Source of the DNA: Methanobrevibacter sp.
GTDB taxonomy: Archaea > Methanobacteriota > Methanobacteria > Methanobacteriales > Methanobacteriaceae
Length of the DNA stretch: 5,989 nucleotides
Assembly: GCA_016291275.1 (NCBI GenBank)
Contig: JAEEWY010000094.1
Location: 1 to 5,989 of the forward strand
Direction of reading: 5' to 3'
Shown: piece after piece, positions 1 through 5,843 of the stretch
Layout: each line of letters opens with the position of its first letter
Numbering within the stretch: position 1 is the stretch's first letter
Position numbers and translations under genes: made by a program
The notes under the pieces: generated by a model
The model's database searches: none
The model's input: the letters and a program-made list of their open reading frames with translations, nothing else
What the model was told of the DNA's origin: nothing

Positions 1-61
1 TTTAATATAATTGTTTACACATTACTTACAATTTTTCTATAATTTTTTAAAATAACATATA

Positions 62-69
62 TTTATATA
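62..69 (+). promoter_or_regulatory. Candidate TATA box (box A), distal, upstream of uvrA
   Basis: The sequence is TTTATATA, an exact match to the methanogen box A consensus. A start site about 25 bases downstream would fall near 90, which puts the perfect palindrome at 76-91 between the box and the start site, the classic position for an archaeal repressor. The uvrA leader would then be about 145 nt. Two further exact copies lie nearer the gene, so which one is used cannot be decided by reading; the surrounding DNA is almost pure A/T and one chance match is plausible. Confidence 0.35.
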
Positions 70-75
70 ATAGTA

Positions 76-91
76 AAACTAATATTAGTTT
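76..91. promoter_or_regulatory. Perfect 16-bp palindrome, candidate operator site 1
   Basis: AAACTAATATTAGTTT reads identically on both strands, with half-site AAACTAAT and no spacer. The same half-site recurs in the inverted repeat at 101-120, with centres 27 bp apart. Perfect dyads with a C/G pair in each arm stand out in this A/T-rich stretch and suggest a dimeric regulator binding site. No named regulator is recognised. It could instead be part of the 3' end of an upstream gene outside the window. Confidence 0.45.
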
Positions 92-100
92 GTATAATTA

Positions 101-120
101 AAAACTAATTTATTAGTTTT
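101..120. promoter_or_regulatory. Inverted repeat with same half-site, candidate operator site 2
   Basis: Nine-bp arms AAAACTAAT (101-109) and ATTAGTTTT (112-120) are perfect complements around a TT spacer. The arms are the same half-site as the palindrome at 76-91, so four copies of ACTAAT/ATTAGT occur within 45 bp. Two similar sites less than three helical turns apart fit cooperative binding of a dimeric regulator. It could also fold as an 8-bp stem with a TTTA loop in RNA, but that stem is mostly A-U and weak. Confidence 0.45.
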
Positions 121-141
121 CAAAAGCTCTTGCTACTAAGA

Positions 142-149
142 TTTATATA
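142..149 (+). promoter_or_regulatory. Candidate TATA box, middle, upstream of uvrA
   Basis: Exact TTTATATA, preceded by the purine-rich TAAGA that could serve as a BRE. The predicted start site is near 172, giving a leader of about 65 nt. The two palindromes would then lie upstream of the promoter, in an activator-like position. It competes with the boxes at 62-69 and 164-171. Confidence 0.35.
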
Positions 150-163
150 CTAAAAGACAAATT

Positions 164-171
164 TTTATATA
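164..171 (+). promoter_or_regulatory. Candidate TATA box, proximal, upstream of uvrA
   Basis: Exact TTTATATA within a run of T and A (ATTTTTATATAAAA), with CAAAT just upstream as a possible BRE. A start site about 25 bases downstream would be near 195 and give a leader of about 40 nt containing the GGTGA ribosome binding site, a common arrangement. By leader length this is the most ordinary of the three candidates. Confidence 0.4.
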
Positions 172-227
172 AAATTTAATATAATAAATATTTAATCTTA
201 TAAAATAAAATTTAAAATAATATCAAT

Positions 228-232
228 GGTGA
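228..232 (+). promoter_or_regulatory. Ribosome binding site that decides the uvrA start
   Basis: GGTGA pairs with the archaeal 16S 3' end. Two adjacent in-frame ATGs follow, at 234 and 237. The gap is 1 nt to the first and 4 nt to the second. The solenoid gene at 4908 uses GGTGA with exactly a 4-nt gap, and the DUF368 gene's GAGG falls in the same register, so the ATG at 237 is preferred. Confidence 0.7.
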
Positions 233-236
233 AATG

Positions 237-3140
237 ATGAGTACCGAAAGAAAGAACATTATACTTAAGGGAGGAAGAGAGCATAACCTCCAAAACATTG
301 ATTTATCCATCCCAAGGGACCAATTTGTTGTGGTTACAGGTTTAAGCGGTTCAGGTAAATCAACACTTGCATTCGACACCATTTATGCTGAAGGACAGCG
401 TAGATATGTTGAATCATTATCAGCTTATGCAAGACAGTTTTTAGGCCAAATGAAAAAGCCTGAAGTTGATTATATCGAAGGATTGTCACCTGCAATTTCA
501 ATAGATCAAAAGACTACAAAGGTAAATCCAAGGTCAACAGTAGGTACCATTACAGAAATTTATGATTACTTGCGTTTATTGTTTGCAAGAATAGGAATTC
601 CACATTGTCCTAATTGTGGAAAGGAAATTTCTCATCAAACCATTGGACAGATAACAGAATCCATCATTGAAGAGGGAGAAGGAACTAAAATTCATGTGCT
701 TGCTCCTGTTGTAAAGGACCGTAAAGGTGAACACAAGGACATTTTAGATGACTTTAGAAAGAAAGGTTTTGTTAGAGTACGTGTAGATGGTGAAATAAGA
801 GGTCTTGATGAGGATATTGAGCTTGGAAAGAACTTCAGACACAATATTGAACTTGTAGTTGATAGGCTTGTCATTAGGGAAGGAATCGACTTCCAAAGAA
901 GGTTATCAGATTCTGTAGAAACCGCTTGTAATTTTGCAGAAGGTCTTGTAACTGTCATGTTTAATAAAAGGGATGATGAAGGAAATGAAACTACATATGA
1001 AAAAACCTATTCTGAAGACTTTGCATGTACCGACTGTGGCATAAGTTTCCAGGAATTGACTCCTCGTATGTTTTCATTCAATGCTCCTCAAGGGGCATGT
1101 CCTGAATGTAATGGTATTGGTACCAAAATGGAAATGGATCCTGACTTGATTGTGCCAAATAAGAACTTAAGTTTAAATGATGGGGCAATCGTTCCGTGGT
1201 CTAAATCAACTAAAAAGGAAAATTACTATTATCAAATGCTTAAGGCAGTTTCTGAACACTTTGGCTTTAGCATGGATACTCCATTTAAGGACTTAACTGA
1301 AGAAGAGCAACACATCATTCTTTACGGTTCCAATGAAAAAGTGGCATTCGCATTTAAAAGAAGAAACAGGTCTTACAGGGTAAACCGTAAGTTTGAAGGT
1401 GTAATTACAAGAATGGAAAGGTTATACATTGAAACCAAATCCAATTACAATAGAAGTTATATCTCTAAATTCATGAGCGACCGCAAATGTCCTGTTTGTG
1501 GTGGAAAAAGGCTTCGTCCAGAGGTTTTGGCAGTTACTGTAGGTGATATGAACATCATGGATGTATGTGACTTGTCCATTAAGGACAGCTATCAGTTCTT
1601 CCAGGATTTGGAGCTTACAGAAAGGCAACTTTTCATTGGAAAAGAAATCTTAAAGGAAATCAAGGCAAGATTGAAGTTCCTTGTTGATGTAGGATTGGAT
1701 TACATTACAATGTCAAGGTCTTCAGGTACCTTATCTGGTGGAGAAGCACAGAGAATAAGACTTGCTACCCAAATTGGTTCCGGACTTGTTGGTGTTTTAT
1801 ATATCTTGGATGAGCCAAGTATCGGTCTTCACCAAAGGGATAATAAGAAGTTAATTGGTACTTTAAAGCATTTAAGAGACATTGGAAACACATTAATCGT
1901 TGTAGAGCACGATGAAGAGACAATATTGTCTGCAGATTATGTTATTGATATAGGTCCTGGTGCTGGTGAGCATGGTGGAAAAATCATTGCTGAAGGAAGT
2001 CCCGAAGAGATTATGAACTCTCCAGACTCCATCACTGGAAAATACTTGTCAAGAAGGGAAACTATTCCAATCAATACAGAAAGAAGACCTGGAAATGGCA
2101 AGTTCCTAACTGTTAAAGGTGCTAGGGAGAACAATCTTAAGAATGTTGATGTGGATATTCCATTAGGAGTCTTTACATGCGTTACTGGTGTAAGTGGTTC
2201 TGGAAAAAGCAGTTTAATCAATCAGGTCTTGTATAAAGGATTATCAACCATCATAAACAAGAAGTATTTGCATCCTGGAAAGCATGATTACATTGAAGGA
2301 ATAGAAAATATTGATAAGATCATTAGAATAGACCAAACTCCTATCGGCAGAACTCCACGTTCAAATCCTGCTACATATGTAGGGGTATTCACTCCAATCA
2401 GAGAGCTATTCGCTGACACTCCAGAATCTAAGGCAAGAGGATATAAGCCTGGAAGATTCAGTTTCAATGTAAAAGGAGGAAGATGTGAATCATGTTATGG
2501 TGATGGTATCATACAGATTGAAATGCACTTCCTATCTGATGTTTATGTTCCTTGTGAAGTCTGTAAAGGTAAAAGATACAATGATGAGACTTTGGATATC
2601 CGTTATAAAGGAAAGAACATCTATGAAGTATTGGAAATGACTGTTGAAGAGGCATTGGAATTCTTTGAAAATATACCTAGAATCGCTAAGAAACTTCAAA
2701 CATTATATGATGTTGGTTTAGGTTATATAAAGCTTGGACAGCCTGCTACAACTCTCTCTGGAGGCGAAGCACAAAGGGTGAAATTAGCTAAAGAGCTATC
2801 AAAATCCAGTACTGGTCAAACATTATACATATTGGATGAACCTACTACTGGTCTTCATTTTGACGATATCAAGAAATTATTAAACGTTTTAAACAGACTA
2901 ACAGATGCAGGAAACTCTGTTGTAGTTATTGAACATAACTTGGATGTTATTAAAACAGCAGATTATATCATTGATTTAGGTCCTGAAGGTGGAGATGGCG
3001 GTGGAGAAGTCATTGCTACTGGAACTCCTGAAGAGATTGCTGAATCAGGTACTTATACTGGTGATTTCTTAAAAGAAGTCTTAAGCGAGAATATAACTGC
3101 TCATGCAAAGGAGTTAGTTGAAGAGAATGCAAGTAAATAA
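237..3140 (+). CDS. uvrA: UvrABC excinuclease subunit A
   Basis: UvrA is the DNA-damage sensor of bacterial-type nucleotide excision repair: a dimeric ABC ATPase that scans DNA, loads UvrB at lesions and then leaves. From ATG 237 the protein has 967 residues, normal for the family (about 940-970). Residues in order: Walker A1 GLSGSGKST 35-43; CPNC 124-127; UvrB-binding and insertion region about 130-400; zinc-finger pairs CTDC 264-267 and CPEC 288-291; CPVC 418-421; signature 1 LSGGEAQR 499-506; Walker B1 with ILDEPS ending at 528; H-loop His558; Walker A2 GVSGSGKSS 651-659; zinc-finger pairs CESC 750-753 and CEVC 773-776; signature 2 LSGGEAQR 840-847; Walker B2 with ILDEPT ending at 870; H-loop His900. 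Every catalytic element is present, so it should be active. An ATG at 234 gives one extra Met. uvrB and uvrC are not in the window. Archaeal uvr genes are generally viewed as acquired from bacteria; composition here matches the host. A hairpin covers its stop codon. Confidence 0.98.
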   Translation: MSTERKNIILKGGREHNLQNIDLSIPRDQFVVVTGLSGSGKSTLAFDTIYAEGQRRYVESLSAYARQFLGQMKKPEVDYIEGLSPAISIDQKTTKVNPRSTVGTITEIYDYLRLLFARIGIPHCPNCGKEISHQTIGQITESIIEEGEGTKIHVLAPVVKDRKGEHKDILDDFRKKGFVRVRVDGEIRGLDEDIELGKNFRHNIELVVDRLVIREGIDFQRRLSDSVETACNFAEGLVTVMFNKRDDEGNETTYEKTYSEDFACTDCGISFQELTPRMFSFNAPQGACPECNGIGTKMEMDPDLIVPNKNLSLNDGAIVPWSKSTKKENYYYQMLKAVSEHFGFSMDTPFKDLTEEEQHIILYGSNEKVAFAFKRRNRSYRVNRKFEGVITRMERLYIETKSNYNRSYISKFMSDRKCPVCGGKRLRPEVLAVTVGDMNIMDVCDLSIKDSYQFFQDLELTERQLFIGKEILKEIKARLKFLVDVGLDYITMSRSSGTLSGGEAQRIRLATQIGSGLVGVLYILDEPSIGLHQRDNKKLIGTLKHLRDIGNTLIVVEHDEETILSADYVIDIGPGAGEHGGKIIAEGSPEEIMNSPDSITGKYLSRRETIPINTERRPGNGKFLTVKGARENNLKNVDVDIPLGVFTCVTGVSGSGKSSLINQVLYKGLSTIINKKYLHPGKHDYIEGIENIDKIIRIDQTPIGRTPRSNPATYVGVFTPIRELFADTPESKARGYKPGRFSFNVKGGRCESCYGDGIIQIEMHFLSDVYVPCEVCKGKRYNDETLDIRYKGKNIYEVLEMTVEEALEFFENIPRIAKKLQTLYDVGLGYIKLGQPATTLSGGEAQRVKLAKELSKSSTGQTLYILDEPTTGLHFDDIKKLLNVLNRLTDAGNSVVVIEHNLDVIKTADYIIDLGPEGGDGGGEVIATGTPEEIAESGTYTGDFLKEVLSENITAHAKELVEENASK

Positions 3141-3177
3141 TAGTTTTCTATTATTTACTAAATTTTCTATTTTTTAA
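3132..3177 (+). terminator. Hairpin plus T-tract terminator of uvrA
   Basis: Arms AGTAAATAATAG (3132-3143) and CTATTATTTACT (3148-3159) are perfect 12-bp complements around a TTTT loop. The left arm contains the last two sense codons (Ser, Lys) and the TAA stop of uvrA. A T-rich stretch ending in six Ts (3170-3175) follows. Archaeal termination depends mainly on oligo-T tracts, so the hairpin may act more in 3'-end protection than in release. The stem has only two G-C pairs. Confidence 0.6.
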
Positions 3178-3183
3178 AATAAG

Positions 3184-3233
3184 TTTTTTTTAATTTTTAT
3201 ACTTTTTTATACTATTTTTATACTATTTTTTTT
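3184..3233 (+). terminator. Tandem T-tracts with a three-copy TTTTTATACT repeat
   Basis: After a run of eight Ts (3184-3191), TTTTTATACT occurs at 3194-3203, 3204-3213 and 3215-3224, then another eight-T run ends at 3233. The spacing is 10 and 11 bp, close to one helical turn. Repeated oligo-T is the typical archaeal termination signal, so this is probably a backup terminator array for uvrA. It works in the plus direction only; on the other strand the same DNA is A-rich. Confidence 0.5.
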
Positions 3234-3240
3234 AAAATTT

Positions 3241-4908
3241 CTATTTTTTAAGCAATACAGATCTTTTTTCAGCTACTTCCCTTACATATTTATCTTCATC
3301 TTTAATAGCTATATCATCTAAAACAGATACTGTCTGAATGTTTTTACATGCAGATTCACGAATCTTTGGATCCTCATCATTATATGCTAAATTAACTAGT
3401 ATCTCTTGATTCTTTATTTTTGAAATGGCTTCAATACGTGCATCATTATATTTTCCATTGATTGAAATATCCTCTAAAAGTTTTTTATCCTTAATTCTTC
3501 TAATTGCATTTAATCTAATGTTGGAATCCTTATTGCTTTTTACTATCTCAGAGAGAACATTTTCTGATTTTATTTTAGATACTGCTTCAAGTTGGCTGTC
3601 AGGATATATGGATTTTTCACTTATTTCTATTAAAAGATTCTCATTTTCTATATTATTGATAGCCATTTTGCTGATTTCATCATGTTTTGATTCAATTGCA
3701 ACTTTCTTTAAATGATTTTCAAAATCATATGAATCTTCTTCATTTTCAATATAATTTTCCTTATTGCTAATGACTTTATTTAAAGCATTTTTAGCTACAA
3801 TTAAATCATCTTCTTTAATACTAATATCAATTAAATTAACTAAAGAATCAATATTTTTAATAGCTTCACTTCTAACAAAGTTATCTTTCTCTTGTAGGTA
3901 TATCTCTTTAATGATATTCTCATTTTTTATATCTTTTAGTGCTTCAATTCTGACAAACTTATCCTCATCATTCAATGCAATCTCTTTTAATACATCTTCA
4001 TTATCGATTTTTTCAGTAGCCTTTAATCTGGATGATGAATAGTCTGAATTTAATGCAATTTCAATCAAATCATCTTCTGAATCCAACTTTTCTATTGCTG
4101 CAGAACATACATGCTCATCAATTTCATTGAATGCAATCTCTTTTATTGTTTCAATGCTTTGATTTTCATCAAGCTTATTCAATGCTTCAACCCTAATGAA
4201 CTTATCATATTCATTGCTTCTTGCTATTTCAGATAAAATCTCTTCATCTGAAAAGCTTTCATTATTGATAATTGTATTGAATATCTTATTGTCAGAGGAA
4301 TTTTTTAATATTTCCGCTAATATTTGGTTGTTTTCGATTTTTTCAACTGCATTGATTTTGACTTTTTGGTCCTTTGCATTGAGACAAATATCCATCAGAA
4401 TGAGTTCATCTTCTATTTCACGAACTGCAGATAATCTGTTTTTTCCTTTCTTATCAAATTTAGCAATCTCTGCAAATACATTTTCTGTCATGTCTAATTT
4501 GTCAAATGCTATCTGTCTGACATCACTGTACTTTGCATTGTATGCCAATTCCTTCAGGATATTTGGATCAGTGATTCTTGAAGCGGAAATTGTTCTTACA
4601 TACCGGTCCTTATTATCCATAGCTAAATCTTCCAAAACGTCTTGAGATTTCATTTCCATAACTGCAGCAATTCTGTTGTTTCTATTGCTGTGGTTTATTG
4701 CTATACTTCTAAAGGTTTCATCTTTCAAAATTTCCCCTTCAGTACGTATATCATTTTTAAGACGTTTTTCTTTAGCCAGTTTTAAATCTTCTGAGCTTAT
4801 ATTGTCTATTGAATCAAAATCGATAGATTTTTCATCTTTTTTATTCTTCTTTTCCTTCTTATCTTTTTTATCTTTTTTATCTTTTTTTATGAAGTCAAAT
4901 AAGCCCAT
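3241..4908 (-). CDS. Unrecognised alpha-solenoid protein, HEAT/LRV-like repeats
   Basis: I do not recognise a named family. The 555-residue product begins MGLFDFIKKD, a short hydrophobic/aromatic patch, then a Lys/Asp/Glu-rich linker (residues 8-27) and an acidic, helical region to about 65. Residues 66-555 hold about 18 degenerate repeats of about 25 residues with the pattern hydrophobic-Leu-x-Glu-Ile-Ala, acidic turn, Val/Ile-Arg, Ala-Ile/Leu, Lys-Ile, Asn-Glu; clear copies start near 91, 117, 224, 254, 305, 331, 450, 477, 503 and 528. This is the two-helix pattern of HEAT or leucine-rich-repeat-variant solenoids, which bind proteins. An acidic insert at about 380-397 interrupts the array. 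There is no signal peptide, no Trp, no catalytic motif and no internal transmembrane segment, so a cytoplasmic scaffold is likely; the N-terminus could touch the membrane. The start is set by GGTGA 4 nt before ATG 4908; the open frame continues to 5043 but that part overlaps the DUF368 gene. It lies 56 bp downstream of that gene on the same strand. Confidence 0.85.
   Translation of the reverse strand: MGLFDFIKKDKKDKKDKKEKKNKKDEKSIDFDSIDNISSEDLKLAKEKRLKNDIRTEGEILKDETFRSIAINHSNRNNRIAAVMEMKSQDVLEDLAMDNKDRYVRTISASRITDPNILKELAYNAKYSDVRQIAFDKLDMTENVFAEIAKFDKKGKNRLSAVREIEDELILMDICLNAKDQKVKINAVEKIENNQILAEILKNSSDNKIFNTIINNESFSDEEILSEIARSNEYDKFIRVEALNKLDENQSIETIKEIAFNEIDEHVCSAAIEKLDSEDDLIEIALNSDYSSSRLKATEKIDNEDVLKEIALNDEDKFVRIEALKDIKNENIIKEIYLQEKDNFVRSEAIKNIDSLVNLIDISIKEDDLIVAKNALNKVISNKENYIENEEDSYDFENHLKKVAIESKHDEISKMAINNIENENLLIEISEKSIYPDSQLEAVSKIKSENVLSEIVKSNKDSNIRLNAIRRIKDKKLLEDISINGKYNDARIEAISKIKNQEILVNLAYNDEDPKIRESACKNIQTVSVLDDIAIKDEDKYVREVAEKRSVLLKK
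4861..4887. repeat. Three-copy 9-bp tandem repeat coding the Lys-Lys-Asp linker
   Basis: The plus strand has ATCTTTTTT at 4861-4869, 4870-4878 and 4879-4887. On the coding minus strand each unit is AAAAAAGAT, Lys-Lys-Asp, near the N-terminus of the solenoid protein; degenerate units follow downstream. A gain or loss of a whole unit keeps the frame and changes the linker by three residues. The six- and seven-A runs within it could also slip by single bases. Confidence 0.8.
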
Positions 4909-4912
4909 TTTT

Positions 4913-4917
4913 TCACC
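4913..4917 (-). promoter_or_regulatory. Ribosome binding site that decides the solenoid gene start
   Basis: On the minus strand GGTGA (4917 to 4913) is followed by AAAA and then ATG at 4908. This is the same site and 4-nt gap as for uvrA. It rules out the far upstream ATG at 5043, whose extra 45 codons lie largely within the DUF368 gene. A six-T run (4923 to 4918 on the minus strand) touches the site on its upstream side. Confidence 0.75.
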
Positions 4918-4959
4918 AAAAAATAGTATTTGTATTTTATTAATTTTTTCTTTAATCGA

Positions 4960-4967
4960 TATATTTA
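4960..4967 (-). promoter_or_regulatory. Weak TATA candidate for the solenoid gene
   Basis: On the minus strand AAATATAT begins within the DUF368 stop codon. A start site about 25-30 bases on, near 4935, would give a leader just under 30 nt. This would let the solenoid gene be transcribed separately from the DUF368 gene. The match to TTTATATA is poor, so cotranscription remains equally likely. Confidence 0.2.
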
Positions 4968-5822
4968 TTCTTTTTTGAATTTTTTCTCTAATACAATGAT
5001 TAGTACAAATGCAATTAAAGCTAAGATAATGCACGGAATCCATGAACCTTGAATTGTAGATGTAATTTTCATAATAGGCAATCTCAATGTTCCAACCATA
5101 ATTCCTATTAAAAATGCCATTGTAGCTGATTCATATTTCTCAAGCAAGTAATTCAAGAGTTTGGAAAATCCTAAGATTCCTATTACAGCACCTATACCAA
5201 AGACAAAAATCTCCACAAGATTTCTTGAATTCAAAGCATTTAGCATGTATTGATACTGTCCAAGGAGCAATAATAAGAAAGATCCAGAGATTCCTGGCAA
5301 GATCATTGCACATATTGCAATAAGTCCTGATATGAATATTACAATTAGGCTATGATTGGTTGCAATTGGATTTAATCCTACAAATATATAGGAGAGAATT
5401 ATTCCAATAACTGTAATGAGGATTAATTTGATGTTTATATTTTCAAGTTTTGTGTATAGGATATATGCAGAAGCGAGAATCAATCCTAAAAAGAATGAAA
5501 ATGTATATGCAGTTTGAGTATCAAGCAAATAGCTGATTACTTTTGCAAGGGTAATGAATGCTATTCCAATACCTAAAAGCAATGGAATGAACAATTCAAA
5601 GTCTATCTCTTCAATTAATTTATCTTTAAAATCACCAAAATCAGCTTTAAATAGTGGCTTTAAAAAACTGAATCTTATGCTGCTTATAGCATTGATCAAA
5701 CGTTCATATATTCCTGTAATTAAAGCGATTGTTCCTCCTGAAACTCCAGGAACAATATCTGCAGATCCCATGAATAATCCTCTAAGGAAAATCAAGATAA
5801 TTTCTTTTAAATCCAAATTCAT
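4965..5822 (-). CDS. popT: DUF368 polyprenyl-phosphate translocase (PopT family)
   Basis: A 285-residue polytopic membrane protein of the DUF368 family. Family members named PopT were shown in bacteria to return undecaprenyl phosphate across the membrane after surface-polymer assembly; in an archaeon the substrate would be its own polyprenyl or dolichyl phosphate carrier used for glycosylation and, in Methanobacteriales, pseudomurein. The family hallmarks are visible: an N-terminal ADIVPGVSGGT at residues 21-31 and a second copy, AMILPGISGSF, at 172-182, as expected for a duplicated transporter fold. Hydrophobic segments lie near 8-20, 77-100, 104-124, 131-150, 157-178, 203-225, 232-247 and 260-278, with a charged cytoplasmic-type loop at 59-75 and a basic C-terminus (KKFKKE). 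Length is typical. GAGG sits 7 nt before ATG 5822, supporting the start. The solenoid gene follows 56 bp downstream. The family call is firm; substrate and direction are inferred from homologues. Confidence 0.92.
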   Translation of the reverse strand: MNLDLKEIILIFLRGLFMGSADIVPGVSGGTIALITGIYERLINAISSIRFSFLKPLFKADFGDFKDKLIEEIDFELFIPLLLGIGIAFITLAKVISYLLDTQTAYTFSFFLGLILASAYILYTKLENINIKLILITVIGIILSYIFVGLNPIATNHSLIVIFISGLIAICAMILPGISGSFLLLLLGQYQYMLNALNSRNLVEIFVFGIGAVIGILGFSKLLNYLLEKYESATMAFLIGIMVGTLRLPIMKITSTIQGSWIPCIILALIAFVLIIVLEKKFKKE

Positions 5823-5843
5823 TTTTATTCCTCAAAATCATTA

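Noticed and set aside
10..32. ATTGT...ACAAT inverted ends near the left edge
   Set aside because: Arms of only 5 bp with an unpaired interior, not distinguishable from chance.
1..42. Possible tail of an upstream gene in frame 1 ending at the TAA at 40-42
   Set aside because: Thirteen codons of A/T-rich sequence with no recognisable motif; it cannot be told from intergenic DNA.
121..132. Near-palindrome CAAAAGCTCTTG in the uvrA leader, a small GC-richer island
   Set aside because: It has one mismatched pair and no similarity to the other dyads; short and unrepeated.
692..2221. Short minus-strand open frames inside uvrA
   Set aside because: They lie wholly within a confidently identified gene and show no family features.
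3164..3251. 14-bp direct repeat TTTCTATTTTTTAA at 3164-3177 and 3238-3251
   Set aside because: Low-complexity A/T sequence; the second copy overlaps the coding end of the solenoid gene, so chance is the simpler reading.
3425..4978. Several plus-strand open frames coding hydrophobic, Ser/Leu/Ile-rich proteins
   Set aside because: They are the complement of a Lys/Glu/Asp/Asn-rich helical repeat gene; such complements read as Phe/Leu/Ile/Ser and mimic membrane proteins.
4909..5043. A 45-codon N-terminal extension of the solenoid gene starting at ATG 5043
   Set aside because: Most of it overlaps the end of the DUF368 gene in another frame, it has no recognisable ribosome binding site noted at its ATG, and GGTGA marks the ATG at 4908.
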